Assembly (NCBI GenBank): GCA_903876875.1
Contig: CAIRBT010000014.1
Span: forward strand, 1-63,192
Direction of reading: 5' to 3'
DNA from: an uncultured Geobacteraceae bacterium
GTDB lineage: Bacteria; Desulfobacterota; Desulfuromonadia; Geobacterales; Pseudopelobacteraceae
DNA: 63,192 nt
The notes under the pieces were generated by a model. It worked only from the letters and a program-made list of their open reading frames with translations. It was not told the DNA's origin and did not search any database. Below are positions 28,488 to 37,312 of the stretch, in pieces (positions within the stretch are counted from its first letter, which is position 1; each line of letters starts with the position of its first letter). The position numbers and the translations under genes are program-made.

Positions 28488-29387
28488 TCAGTTTTTCAGG
28501 GTATCTTTCTGGGCCAGGGAGACCAGATAATAGACGACCCCCAGAATCAGCAGGGTGCCGGCCAGAAATGCCTGGGTGGTCAGGTCATCGTGGCGTAGGG
28601 TGGAGATGAGAATTTCCCGGATCATGGCCACGATGATGACGCCGATGAAGACCAGAATGTTGAATTTCCCCCCTTTAAGGTTCTTGATTTCATTATCCAT
28701 CAGTTCGATCATCATCCAGAGGATCAGCAGGGAACCGAGGGCGGAGAGAATCCCCTTTTCCATATTGCCTTCAAAAATATGGGCAATATCCCAGATAAAG
28801 AGAATTACCACCGAGATTGAGACACCGGCCAGGGCCAGTACCAGTGCCAGATTCAGCCCGTAGGTGAAACGCTCGGTGGCCTTGATGAGGAATGTTTCCA
28901 CCTTGCGGGAGACAAAAACTTTTTTCATCTCCTCTTCCCGATAGGAGGTGCTCATGACGTCCAGATTCATATCGAGAATTTTTTCAATGGCCTCCCGCAG
29001 GGTGCGGCGCTGTTCCCGGTCGGTGTAGTTGACATCAATCAGCCCCAGCAGGAAATGGCGGATCTGGTTCATGGCCGAGTTCACATAATGGACGCTGAGC
29101 CCCACCTTGACATGGGCGTGGCCGATGCGGGTCAGGTGGTTCATATAGTGATTGTCATACGTACCGGAAAAGAGTGCCATGAACCAGTGGTTATGCATCT
29201 CCCGCAGGCGCAGTCGGTTGCTGCTGTTAAGGATGGTCGCTGTTTCCGGCAGGCTGTAGAGATAGTCGTACAGTTCAAGGGAAAACCGCTCCCGGTTTGC
29301 TTCTGCAAGGGGCTGGAGTGCCTGGAGCAGTTCGGCATCCTGGTCAGTAAAACGATAATGATCCCGCAGATCCTGCATGGTAAACAT
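28488..29387 (-). CDS. Protoglobin-PsiE fusion membrane protein
   Basis: 299 aa from ATG 29387 (GGGAGA upstream); the frame extends further but that would overlap hypD extensively. Residues about 8-160 are a globin-coupled-sensor/protoglobin domain: RIGHAHVKVGL at 87-97 with probable proximal His92, preceded by the NHWFMALFSGTYD helix. Residues about 175-290 carry four transmembrane helices of the PsiE family (WMMIELMDNEIKNLKGG, MIREILISTL). A heme-globin joined to a PsiE membrane module suggests O2/NO/CO sensing at the membrane, but output is unknown. Only two bases separate it from the hypD stop, so it is read with the hydrogenase maturation genes. Confidence 0.85.
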   Translation of the reverse strand: MFTMQDLRDHYRFTDQDAELLQALQPLAEANRERFSLELYDYLYSLPETATILNSSNRLRLREMHNHWFMALFSGTYDNHYMNHLTRIGHAHVKVGLSVHYVNSAMNQIRHFLLGLIDVNYTDREQRRTLREAIEKILDMNLDVMSTSYREEEMKKVFVSRKVETFLIKATERFTYGLNLALVLALAGVSISVVILFIWDIAHIFEGNMEKGILSALGSLLILWMMIELMDNEIKNLKGGKFNILVFIGVIIVAMIREILISTLRHDDLTTQAFLAGTLLILGVVYYLVSLAQKDTLKN

Positions 29388-29389
29388 GG

Positions 29390-30481
29390 TTATCTCCCGT
29401 ATTTGTAGGCCGCTGCGCAGGTGCCTTCGCTGGAAACCATGCAGGCACCAATGGCAGTTTCCGGTGTGCAGACCGTGTCGAAGAGGGGGCAATCCAATGG
29501 AGACAGTTTGCCTTTGAGCACTTCACCGCAGCGACAGGCAGGGTTTTCAATCCCTTCGGGAACCGTGAGGGAGAGAACCCGTTCAGCATCGTAGGCGGCG
29601 TATCCGGGGCGGATGGCCAGGCCGGTGCCGGGGAGTATGCCGAGGCCGCGCCAGGCGGTGTCACTCGGTTCAAACACCCGAGCCATGATTTCTCTTGCCG
29701 TGCCGTTCCCTTCCCAGGTAACGGCTCGCCGATACTGGATTTCTACCCGGTGCTCGCCGCCGAGGATCTGCTTCAAGAGCATCTCAATCCCCTGCATGAC
29801 GTCGGCTGGCTCAAAGCCGGTGACCACGCAGGGGATTTGATACTTTTCAGCCAGCGGTTTATAGGCATTGCCGCCGATGACGGTGCTGACGTGGGCCGGA
29901 CAGAGGTAGCCGGACAGCCCCAGTTCCGGATCCGCAGTAAGCAGCTCCATGGGAATCGGGATGGTTCTATGGGAGGCAAGTACCTGAAAATTAGTGAGAC
30001 CCAAAGCGGCTGCCTGAAGTATGGCGGCGGCCACGGCCGGGGTGGTTGTTTCAAAGCCGACGCCGAGGAATATCACCCGCCGCTCCGGGTGCTTTTGTGC
30101 CAGCGCTACCCCGTCAAGGGGAGAATAGACGATGCGGATGTCTCCCCCCCGGGCCCGCTCTTCCATCAGGGAGGAGTGGCTGCCCGGCACCCGGAGCAGA
30201 TCACCGAAGGTGGTGACAATCGCCAGCGGATCCCTACAGCAGGCAATGGCCTTGTCCACATATCCGACCGGAGTAACGCAGACTGGACAGCCGGGGCCGG
30301 AGATGAGCCGGACATTGTCCGGCAGCAGGGAGCGGATACCGTACTGGTAGATCGACATGGTATGGGTGCCACACACCTCCATGAAGTTGACCGGTGACTC
30401 AAGGTGGCGGGCCATTTGGGCGATGTTGTCCGCCATAATCCGGATCAGAGCCCGGTCCCGGAATTCATCCTGAAACTTCAT
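29390..30481 (-). CDS. hypD: HypD, hydrogenase maturation factor
   Basis: 363 aa. Conserved motifs: MEVCGTHTMSIYQYG (catalytic Cys), SGPGCPVCVTP, GFETTTPA, and a C-terminal cysteine set (ACRCGEVLKG, LDCPLFDTVCTP) for the [4Fe-4S] cluster. HypD with HypC assembles the Fe(CN)2CO group of NiFe hydrogenases. The start overlaps the hypC stop by four bases. Normal length. Confidence 0.96.
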   Translation of the reverse strand: MKFQDEFRDRALIRIMADNIAQMARHLESPVNFMEVCGTHTMSIYQYGIRSLLPDNVRLISGPGCPVCVTPVGYVDKAIACCRDPLAIVTTFGDLLRVPGSHSSLMEERARGGDIRIVYSPLDGVALAQKHPERRVIFLGVGFETTTPAVAAAILQAAALGLTNFQVLASHRTIPIPMELLTADPELGLSGYLCPAHVSTVIGGNAYKPLAEKYQIPCVVTGFEPADVMQGIEMLLKQILGGEHRVEIQYRRAVTWEGNGTAREIMARVFEPSDTAWRGLGILPGTGLAIRPGYAAYDAERVLSLTVPEGIENPACRCGEVLKGKLSPLDCPLFDTVCTPETAIGACMVSSEGTCAAAYKYGR

Positions 30482-30708
30482 GCCATGTCACCTTCGGAAA
30501 ACACCTCCCGCATCAGGCGGAGTGTCTCTTCGGCATACTCTTCATCCAGTCGGGAGATGGCAAAACCGGCATGGACGATGATGTAATCCCCCACCGTGAC
30601 CTCTTCACCGAGGAGTGCCGTACTGGCCTCTCTCTGAACTCCGTCGACCTCGGCCATGACCGTGTCGCCATCCTTGCTGACAATCTTCATCGGTACACCC
30701 AGACACAT
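30478..30708 (-). CDS. hypC: HypC/HypG-family hydrogenase maturation chaperone
   Basis: 76 aa, beginning MCLGVPMKIVS; Cys2 after Met removal is the iron-binding residue of the family. VMAEVDGVQREAS and VGDYIIVHAGFAISRLDEE fit the beta-barrel OB-like fold. It works with HypD as scaffold for Fe(CN)2CO. Its ATG at 30708 overlaps the last base of hypF, and its stop overlaps hypD: tight translational coupling. Confidence 0.95.
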   Translation of the reverse strand: MCLGVPMKIVSKDGDTVMAEVDGVQREASTALLGEEVTVGDYIIVHAGFAISRLDEEYAEETLRLMREVFSEGDMA

Positions 30709-32999
30709 TATGCTCTTCTCCTTCCGGCAATGGCTGCCTGCCCCAGGGCGATGCCGCCGTCATTGGGGGGGACCACTCGCTGGGTATGGACGGTCAATCC
30801 CCCGTTCGTCAGGGCAGTATATATCATTTCGGTCAAAAGGCGATTCTGAAAAACACCGCCGGACAAAATAACATGGGTAAGTCCGGTTTGTTCGGCGATA
30901 TGGCGGCACGCTTCGGTTGTGGCGGCGGCTACGGTTTGGTGGAAACGGAGAGCGGTGGTGGCGACCGGGATGCCGGACGTGGCAGAGGTGATGATCCCAT
31001 TGATCAGGGGGGAAAAATCAACCTGAAACGGGGCGTTCTCGGCCGACAGGATGCGGTAGCCGCACTCTCCGTCGGCTTGGAGAGCGTCACCCACAGCCCC
31101 TTCGGCAATCGCCTCAAGTTCAATGGCTCCCTGACCATCGTACGATACCCGATGGCGGATATTCAGCAGGGCGGCCACGGCATCGAACAGACGACCGCAG
31201 CTGGAGGTGAGGGGGGAGTTGATGCCCCGGCGGAGCAGCTGGGCAAACAGGGGGCGATCCGCTTCCGGCAGCTGGGTGGTGACCGGATGGCCGCAGGTAA
31301 AGGCGTCCTCACCGATGGTTTGATACAGATAGGACATGGCCATACGCCACGGCTCCCGGACTGCGGCGTCGCCACCGGGCAGCGGTATGGCCCGGAAATG
31401 TCCGGCACGGCTGAACCGGTCATAGCCGCCGGTGAGGAATTCCCCCCCCCAGATGGTGCCGTCGGTGCCGTAGCCGGTGCCATCGAAGATGATGCCGATT
31501 ACGTTGCCATCCAGACCATGCTCTACCATGGCGGAGGCCATGTGGGCGTGATGGTGCTGAACCGGGATGACCGGCAGACCGGTCTCTTCGGCAAATCGGG
31601 AGGAGAGGTAGTCGGGATGCAGGTCGCAGGCGATCAGTGCCGGTTTGATCTCCAGAAGGGTGGAGAGGTGGGAAATGGTATGGACGAAGGCGTCGTAGGT
31701 GGAACGGTTCTGTAAGTCGCCGATGTGCTGGCTTACCACGGCGGTGCTGCCGGAGGCGAGGCAGACGGCCCCCTTCAGCTCGGCCCCGGTGGCCAGGAGC
31801 GGCGGTACGGTAAAGGGGAGCGGGGTGGGGCGGGGGGCATAGCCCCGGGCACGGCGATAGAAGAGCGGTACCCCCTGAAATACCCGGAGCACCGAATCAT
31901 CATTTCTGATATGGATCGGCCGGTCATGGAGCAAGAAACAGTCGGCGATTTCTTCGAGGCGGCGCAGCGCGTCCTGATCGTCGTAGGCCACCGGCTCGTC
32001 GGAACTGTTACCGCTGGTCATGACCAGCTGGTCAAAATTGTCCCCCAACAGCAGATGGTGGAGTGGCGTCGAGGGGAGCATGAGGCCGAGCCAGTCATTC
32101 TGGGGGGCGATGAGGGGCGAAAGGAGTGTATGCCCCTTTCGCCTGACGATGACAATCGGGGCTTCGGGGGAGGTGAGGAGCTGTTCTTCCGCTTTGGACA
32201 GTACTGCCAGAGTCCGGGCCGCTCCAAGGGTGGCAGCCATGAGGGCAAAGGGCTTTTCATCCCGCCGTTTTCGCTGCCGCAGGCGGGCCACCGCCGCGTG
32301 GTTAGCGGGATCAACGGCGAGGTGGTATCCCCCCACCCCTTTTATTGCCACAATGGCCCCGTTTTTTAGCTGCCGGATCGCCTCCAGGACCGCTTCGTCA
32401 CGGGTGGCAAGGGGTATGCCCTCCGCCGAACGGAGTTCCACCTGGGGGCCGCAGTTGTGGCAGGCGATAGGCTGGGCATGGAATCGGCGGTCAAGGGGAT
32501 TTTCGTATTCCCGTAGGCAATCGGGGCAGAGGGGGAAACCGGCCATGGTGGTCAGGGGGCGGTCGTAGGGGATACCGGTGATAATACTGTAGCGGGGGCC
32601 GCAGTTGGTGCAGGTAATAAATGGATAGCGGTAGCGGCGGTCCGCCGGATCCCCCAGTTCCCGCAGGCAGTCGTCACAGACCGCCGAGTCCGGGGTGATG
32701 CGGATATCCGCTTCACCGCTTGAACTGGCGAGGATGGCAAAACCGCTATCTTTGCCGGTCGGGATGTCGCTGCGGATGCACGAGGTTATGAGTGCCAGGG
32801 GGGGCGTTTCATTGTGCAGCAGCCGGTCAAAGGAGTCCAGTGATGAGGAGCTCCCCTGCAATTCCAGCTCAACCCCGGCGGGGGAATTACGCACCCACCC
32901 GGAGAGCTGCAGGGCCGTGGCCTGCCGGTAGACGAAGGGGCGGAAACCGACCCCCTGAACTATGCCGTTGATCCGGTAACGACGTCTGATGATGGTCAT
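30708..32999 (-). CDS. hypF: HypF, carbamoyltransferase
   Basis: 763 aa. Order of domains: acylphosphatase (about 5-90; GIVQGVGFRPFVYR), two zinc-finger units (CDDCLREL/CTNCGPRYS and CPDCLREY/CHNCGPQ), YrdC-like domain (about 200-380; KGVGGYHLAVD), and the Kae1/TobZ-like domain (HHHAHMASAMVEHGL, FDGTGYGTDG, LSGGVFQNR). Transfers the carbamoyl group from carbamoyl phosphate to HypE for cyanide synthesis. All parts are intact. hypE itself is not in this window. Confidence 0.96.
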   Translation of the reverse strand: MTIIRRRYRINGIVQGVGFRPFVYRQATALQLSGWVRNSPAGVELELQGSSSSLDSFDRLLHNETPPLALITSCIRSDIPTGKDSGFAILASSSGEADIRITPDSAVCDDCLRELGDPADRRYRYPFITCTNCGPRYSIITGIPYDRPLTTMAGFPLCPDCLREYENPLDRRFHAQPIACHNCGPQVELRSAEGIPLATRDEAVLEAIRQLKNGAIVAIKGVGGYHLAVDPANHAAVARLRQRKRRDEKPFALMAATLGAARTLAVLSKAEEQLLTSPEAPIVIVRRKGHTLLSPLIAPQNDWLGLMLPSTPLHHLLLGDNFDQLVMTSGNSSDEPVAYDDQDALRRLEEIADCFLLHDRPIHIRNDDSVLRVFQGVPLFYRRARGYAPRPTPLPFTVPPLLATGAELKGAVCLASGSTAVVSQHIGDLQNRSTYDAFVHTISHLSTLLEIKPALIACDLHPDYLSSRFAEETGLPVIPVQHHHAHMASAMVEHGLDGNVIGIIFDGTGYGTDGTIWGGEFLTGGYDRFSRAGHFRAIPLPGGDAAVREPWRMAMSYLYQTIGEDAFTCGHPVTTQLPEADRPLFAQLLRRGINSPLTSSCGRLFDAVAALLNIRHRVSYDGQGAIELEAIAEGAVGDALQADGECGYRILSAENAPFQVDFSPLINGIITSATSGIPVATTALRFHQTVAAATTEACRHIAEQTGLTHVILSGGVFQNRLLTEMIYTALTNGGLTVHTQRVVPPNDGGIALGQAAIAGRRRA

Positions 33000-33013
33000 G
33001 GTCTACGGTGTGG

Positions 33014-33895
33014 TTAGGTGACCGGTCTGCCGGTGCCCTCGGCAAGCCATTGGTACCACGCTGCCATCCCCTCACCGGTGGTGGCGGATACTTCAAAAAT
33101 GATGATGCCGGGACTAACCCGCCGGGCGTACTCCTTGCATTTTTCCACATCAAACATCACGTAGGGGAGCAGATCGGTTTTGTTGAGCAGCATAACGGTT
33201 GAGTTGTGGAACATCTGGGGATATTTGAGCGGCTTATCCTCTCCCTCGGTGATCGAGAGAACCACGACCTTGTGGTGTTCCCCCAGATCAAAGGCGGCGG
33301 GGCAGACCAGATTGCCGACGTTCTCGATCAACAGGAGATCCAGATTGTCCAGATCAAAACCCTCGGTGCCATGCATGATCATGTGGGCATCCAGGTGACA
33401 ACCGGCACCGGTGTTGATCTGTTTCACCGGCACGCCGGTGGCGGCGATGCGCCGGGCATCGTTGTCGGTCTGCTGATCCCCCTCGACGACTGCGCAGCGG
33501 AGGGTTGATGACAATTCCCGCAGGGTCCGTTCCAGCAGTGTCGTTTTGCCGGAACCGGGGGAACTGACCAGATTCAGGGTGAAAATCCCCTTTTCCTTGA
33601 AGAGGGCGCGGTTAAAGCCGGCGAGCCGGTTGTTCTTGCCGAGAATCTCCTCTTCAATGGCGATAATACTCCGTTGTGCCGGTGGGGCATCGTGGTGCTG
33701 GTGCTGCCCATGGTCATGTTTGTGACCATGAGCGTGCTTGTGTCCGTGGTCATGGGTATGGCCGTGATGGTGATCCTGATCATGGTCGTGACTATGCCCA
33801 TGATCGTGCCCATGGTCGTGGGAGTGGGGATGCACATGGTCGTCAGAGTGGTCAATATGAAGGTCGCTCGGGGAACAGCCGCAGGTTGTACACAT
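33014..33895 (-). CDS. hypB: HypB, nickel insertion GTPase with His-rich N-terminus
   Basis: 293 aa. MCTTCGCSP at the start is the CxxCGC high-affinity nickel site; residues about 13-70 are a histidine/aspartate-rich storage stretch (dozens of His). The GTPase domain has P-loop SSPGSGKTTLLE, EGDQQTDNDA, the CHLDA metal site, and NKTDLLPY. It delivers Ni2+ to hydrogenase large subunits with HypA, which is not seen here. It is first gene of the minus-strand hyp operon. Confidence 0.96.
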   Translation of the reverse strand: MCTTCGCSPSDLHIDHSDDHVHPHSHDHGHDHGHSHDHDQDHHHGHTHDHGHKHAHGHKHDHGQHQHHDAPPAQRSIIAIEEEILGKNNRLAGFNRALFKEKGIFTLNLVSSPGSGKTTLLERTLRELSSTLRCAVVEGDQQTDNDARRIAATGVPVKQINTGAGCHLDAHMIMHGTEGFDLDNLDLLLIENVGNLVCPAAFDLGEHHKVVVLSITEGEDKPLKYPQMFHNSTVMLLNKTDLLPYVMFDVEKCKEYARRVSPGIIIFEVSATTGEGMAAWYQWLAEGTGRPVT

Positions 33896-33999
33896 GGATA
33901 GACTCCTGAAAGGTCAGTTTTGGTCACGATATCAGGTTATTCCGGTAGATGCAAATGTTGTGGTTGGTCTGTCCCCCCACACCAGTAAATACAGATTCT

Positions 34000-34096
34000 G
34001 TAGGGGCGACCCCATGTGGTCGCCCGGTTTTGAAGGTGATTATATTGGGTTGGCTTGAAACCAACGGCGGGCACCCACATGGGGGTGCCCCTACGG
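34000..34096. repeat. 97-bp palindromic dispersed repeat, copy 1
   Basis: Begins GTAGGGGCGACCCC and ends GGTGCCCCTACGG; the two ends are near-perfect inverse complements, and TTGG...ACCAA in the middle can form an inner stem. The second copy begins 77 bp after this one ends and differs at only about one base. Located in the 427-bp gene-free stretch between hypB and the ABC exporter gene, upstream of the hyp operon. Nothing else was recognised in this stretch. Confidence 0.8.
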
Positions 34097-34173
34097 TTTT
34101 GCAGGTTGGGGTTTTGGTCGTCCGGTAATTACATGAATTCAATGAAACATCAGAATTACCTGTCACGTTACCC

Positions 34174-34270
34174 GTAGGGGCGACCCCATGTGGTCGCCCG
34201 GTTTTGAAGGTGATAATATTGGGTTGGCTTGAAACCAACGGCGGGCACCCACATGGGGGTGCCCCTACGG
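34174..34270. repeat. 97-bp palindromic dispersed repeat, copy 2
   Basis: Same orientation and nearly identical to the copy at 34000-34096 (GATAATATT instead of GATTATATT). GTAGGGGCGACCC-type palindromes are known as abundant dispersed elements in diverse bacteria. The open frame running through both copies on the minus strand is only the repeat being translated. Confidence 0.8.
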
Positions 34271-34322
34271 CGTCGTTTTGCAAATATGGGGGGGTAGTTA
34301 TGCCAGCCGTCGGGGTGTCGTC

Positions 34323-36128
34323 TTACCGCACCCGTTCCGGTCGTTCGTTGAACTGGAGCTGGTGCAGTTTGAAGTAGGTTCCCTCTGCCGCAAGCAACTG
34401 GTCGTGGGTTCCCTCTTCTACCTTGACACCGTGCTGTATGGTGATGATGCGGTGCGCATCCCGGATGGTTGAGAGGCGATGGGCGATGACCAGTGAGGTG
34501 CGCCCTGCCATCATCCCCTTGATCCCCTCCTGAATCATCTGCTCGGAGGCACTGTCGATGCTGGCGGTGGCTTCATCCAGAATCAGAATCTCCGGGTCAA
34601 AGGCCACGGCACGGGCGAAGGAGATCAACTGCTTCTCGCCGACGGAAAAGTTGCTCCCCCGCTCACGGACCAGTTCGTCATACCCCAGGGGGAGCCGGTC
34701 GATAAACCGGTCCGCCCCCACAGCCACAGCAGCCTGCCGGACTCTCCCCCGTGCCCGTTCGTCCCCCAGGCAGATGTTGAATTCGATGGTACCGGCAAAC
34801 AGGCAGGGGTCCTGGAGCACCACGCCGACCCTTTGTCGTACCTCGGTCAGTTCCATGGTTCGGATGTCGGTCCCCCCCAGCAGGATACTCCCCCGTTCAA
34901 TTTCATAAAGGCGGGTGAGAAGGCGGGTAATGGTGGTTTTGCCGCCGCCGCTTTCTCCCACCAGTGCGATCAGCTCTCCCTGATGGACGGTCAGGTTGAA
35001 GTCGCTCAAAATATCGTTCCCCTCTTGGTAAGAGAAGCTGACATCGCGAAACTCGATCAGCGGGGTGGGGGAGGAGTCTCGCCCTGTGGTCGTTTCTTCC
35101 GGGTGATCCATGGGGAGGATTTCCCGTGCCGGTGTGTCCAGCAGGGCGAAAATCCGCTCCAGGGAGGCCATGGCCCCCTGCATGACCGAATATTTTGCGG
35201 ACAAATCCCGAATCGGGGCGAAAAACTTTTCGATATACTGAATGAAGGCCACCAGAACGCCGAAGGTCAACGCCCCGGTGATAATCTCGCCCCCACCGTA
35301 CCAGATGATCAGGGCAACCGCCACCGATGAGAGTGCCTCGACCAGTGCATAGAGGGAGGCGTCCCAGAAAATAACCGGCATGTTGGCGTCACGGTACGAG
35401 GCATTCAGCTCATGGAAACGTCGTTCCTCGTCCCGCTGACGGTTGAATATCTGGATGATGCTGATACCGGCGATGCATTCATTAAGAAAAGAGTTCATTG
35501 TGCCGAGGCGCGCCCGTACCTCTCGGAACGACGCCCGCATGCGGCGCCGGAACGAATAGGCCACGTAGAGCAGCAGCGGCAGGATGGTAAAGGTGACCAG
35601 GGAAAGTTTCAAGTTCATCCAGAGCATCACCGAGATAATGCCGATGAGCAGGAGGATGTCGCCGACGATGGTGATGATGCCGGAGGCAAACATCTCCCCC
35701 AGTACTTCAACGTCGCTCGTCAGGCGGGTGACCGCACTGCCGGTGGGAACCCGGTCGAACCAGGAGACCGGCAGATGCATGACGTGGCGGTACAGTTCGG
35801 AGCGGATATCGGACATGACCCGCTGGCCGACCGATTGCAACAGATAGACTTCCAGAAAGGAGAGTAGCGACTCCACCAGCAGAATAGCCAGGAAGCCGAG
35901 GGCCACCTTTTCCAGTCCGGCCAGCTGGCGGGTAATGATATGGCTGTCAATGGCAAGTTTGATGATCCAGGGCTGGGCAAGACGGCAGGCGGCAACCAGC
36001 GGCAGTATGATCATCACCACGATGACGGAAAACCGGTAGGGGGCCACATAGCGGATAAAACGGCGTAACAGTGCGGTGTCGTAGGCTTTTCCGGCTATGG
36101 CTTCTTCATGGATTCCACCATGGTGCAT
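34323..36128 (-). CDS. ABC exporter, fused permease-ATPase (MsbA/MDR type)
   Basis: 601 aa. Residues about 20-330 are a six-helix ABC transmembrane domain; about 360-595 the ATPase with Walker A GESGGGKTT, Q-loop VLQDPCLFAGT, signature FSVGEKQLI (an S-V-G-E variant of LSGGQ), Walker B ILILDEATASID and H-loop IAHRLSTI. Typical of bacterial half-transporters that act as homodimers exporting lipids or drugs. The substrate cannot be read. Followed at 36140 by the EamA gene on the same strand (11-bp gap): probably one operon, transporter upstream. Confidence 0.9.
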   Translation of the reverse strand: MHHGGIHEEAIAGKAYDTALLRRFIRYVAPYRFSVIVVMIILPLVAACRLAQPWIIKLAIDSHIITRQLAGLEKVALGFLAILLVESLLSFLEVYLLQSVGQRVMSDIRSELYRHVMHLPVSWFDRVPTGSAVTRLTSDVEVLGEMFASGIITIVGDILLLIGIISVMLWMNLKLSLVTFTILPLLLYVAYSFRRRMRASFREVRARLGTMNSFLNECIAGISIIQIFNRQRDEERRFHELNASYRDANMPVIFWDASLYALVEALSSVAVALIIWYGGGEIITGALTFGVLVAFIQYIEKFFAPIRDLSAKYSVMQGAMASLERIFALLDTPAREILPMDHPEETTTGRDSSPTPLIEFRDVSFSYQEGNDILSDFNLTVHQGELIALVGESGGGKTTITRLLTRLYEIERGSILLGGTDIRTMELTEVRQRVGVVLQDPCLFAGTIEFNICLGDERARGRVRQAAVAVGADRFIDRLPLGYDELVRERGSNFSVGEKQLISFARAVAFDPEILILDEATASIDSASEQMIQEGIKGMMAGRTSLVIAHRLSTIRDAHRIITIQHGVKVEEGTHDQLLAAEGTYFKLHQLQFNERPERVR

Positions 36129-36139
36129 TGGTTGCTCCT

Positions 36140-37084
36140 TTATTCGTTTCGCCGCAGGTAGGTTCTGATAAGCCGGTTTTCACTGCTCAAGCGGGCGAGC
36201 AGGGGGACCAGGGCCGCAAGAAAAATGACGGCACAGCCGAACCATTCCCGGGTATGGAGGCGTTCATCAAGTACGAAATACCCGGCAATCAGGCTCCAGA
36301 CCGGATCAAGGGTGTAGATCAGCCCGGCCCGGGTGGGGGTGACATACCGTTGATAGACATTTTGCAGGGTAAAGCAGATGACCGTCGGGAAAACGGCGCA
36401 ATAGAGGGCCGCCATCAGGGCCGGTCTGGTGAGGGTGAAGGGGGGCAGCGGCAGCAGTGCCGTGGCGGTCCCGGCAATCAGCGAGACGGTGGCGAACTGG
36501 GTCAGGGTGATGAGAAGCACATCATCATCTTTTAATACTTTGGAGACGGAGATGATGTGGCAGGCGATCATGAAAGCGCAGAAGGTGGAGATAATATCCC
36601 CCCGGCTGAATCCGCTTCCTCCGCCGGTTGCCAACAGATAGATACCGATGACCGCCAGAATAATACCGACGCCGTTGATCCGGCCGATTCGGTCCCGCCA
36701 GATAATGCCGGTGATAATCGGGATAAAGAGTACAAAGAGGTTGTTGAGGATACCGGCACGGGAGATGCTGGTTCCCTGGATACCGAAGACAAAGCTCAAG
36801 TTGGTCAGGCCGAGGGCGATGCCGACCATGGCCCCCCGGGTGAGGGTGGCCCGGTTGAGCTGCCGCAAACGCCGGGAACAGACCAGCAGCATGATGAGTG
36901 TCGCCGTGACAAAACGGATCAGCACAAACAGCTGGGGGGGGATGGTGCCGACACCGATTTTACTGAAAAGAAAGCTCCCCCCCCAGAATAACGTGGTGAG
37001 AATCAGAAAGAACGGTGCTCTCTCACTGTTTTTCTGAAAACTGCTTTTTTCAGGCGTATGCGGAACGGTGGGGGTAATTCCCAT
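36140..37084 (-). CDS. EamA/DMT-family transporter
   Basis: 314 aa with ten hydrophobic helices in two EamA repeats: FWGGSFLFSKIGVG and FVLIRFVTATLIM in the first, TRAGLIYTLDPVWSLIAGYFVLDERL split over the second. Drug/metabolite transporter superfamily; such proteins export amino acids, nucleobases or other small metabolites, substrate unpredictable. The first 22 residues are hydrophilic and could be a slightly long start. Its ATG overlaps nothing; the divergent side is the promoter region of the flavoprotein gene. Confidence 0.85.
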   Translation of the reverse strand: MGITPTVPHTPEKSSFQKNSERAPFFLILTTLFWGGSFLFSKIGVGTIPPQLFVLIRFVTATLIMLLVCSRRLRQLNRATLTRGAMVGIALGLTNLSFVFGIQGTSISRAGILNNLFVLFIPIITGIIWRDRIGRINGVGIILAVIGIYLLATGGGSGFSRGDIISTFCAFMIACHIISVSKVLKDDDVLLITLTQFATVSLIAGTATALLPLPPFTLTRPALMAALYCAVFPTVICFTLQNVYQRYVTPTRAGLIYTLDPVWSLIAGYFVLDERLHTREWFGCAVIFLAALVPLLARLSSENRLIRTYLRRNE

Positions 37085-37254
37085 GTGGTGAGCCTTTATC
37101 TATTTTGTTTCAGACGAATTGAATAATTTTTAAGTTTGACGGAAGTTGCCGGGAAAAACAAGGGTAACTTTTGGAAAGCAGGAGTAAGTGCGGTGGATAT
37201 GCGCTTGTGACGAAAAATGCGAGTGTGTCGGGTCATGCGACTGCGGGTATATCC

Positions 37255-37283
37255 TTGACCTGATCTGCAAGATGATCTACTTT
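37255..37283 (+). promoter_or_regulatory. Predicted sigma-70 promoter of the flavoprotein gene
   Basis: TTGACC (37255-37260), exactly 17 bp, TACTTT (37278-37283), 30 bp upstream of ATG 37313, which itself has AGAGGAG. Confidence 0.45.
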
Positions 37284-37312
37284 TTAATAAACCACCCTCA
37301 GAGGAGAAATAA

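Noticed and set aside
33670-33870. Short tandem repeats looking like a CRISPR or VNTR
   Set aside because: They are His/Asp codons of the metal-binding stretch of HypB, without spacer-repeat periodicity.
33924-34283. 119-codon open frame on the minus strand
   Set aside because: It is the translation of the two 97-bp repeats plus the spacer; the peptide shows the same repeat twice (APPCGCPPLVSSQPN) and no ribosome binding site.
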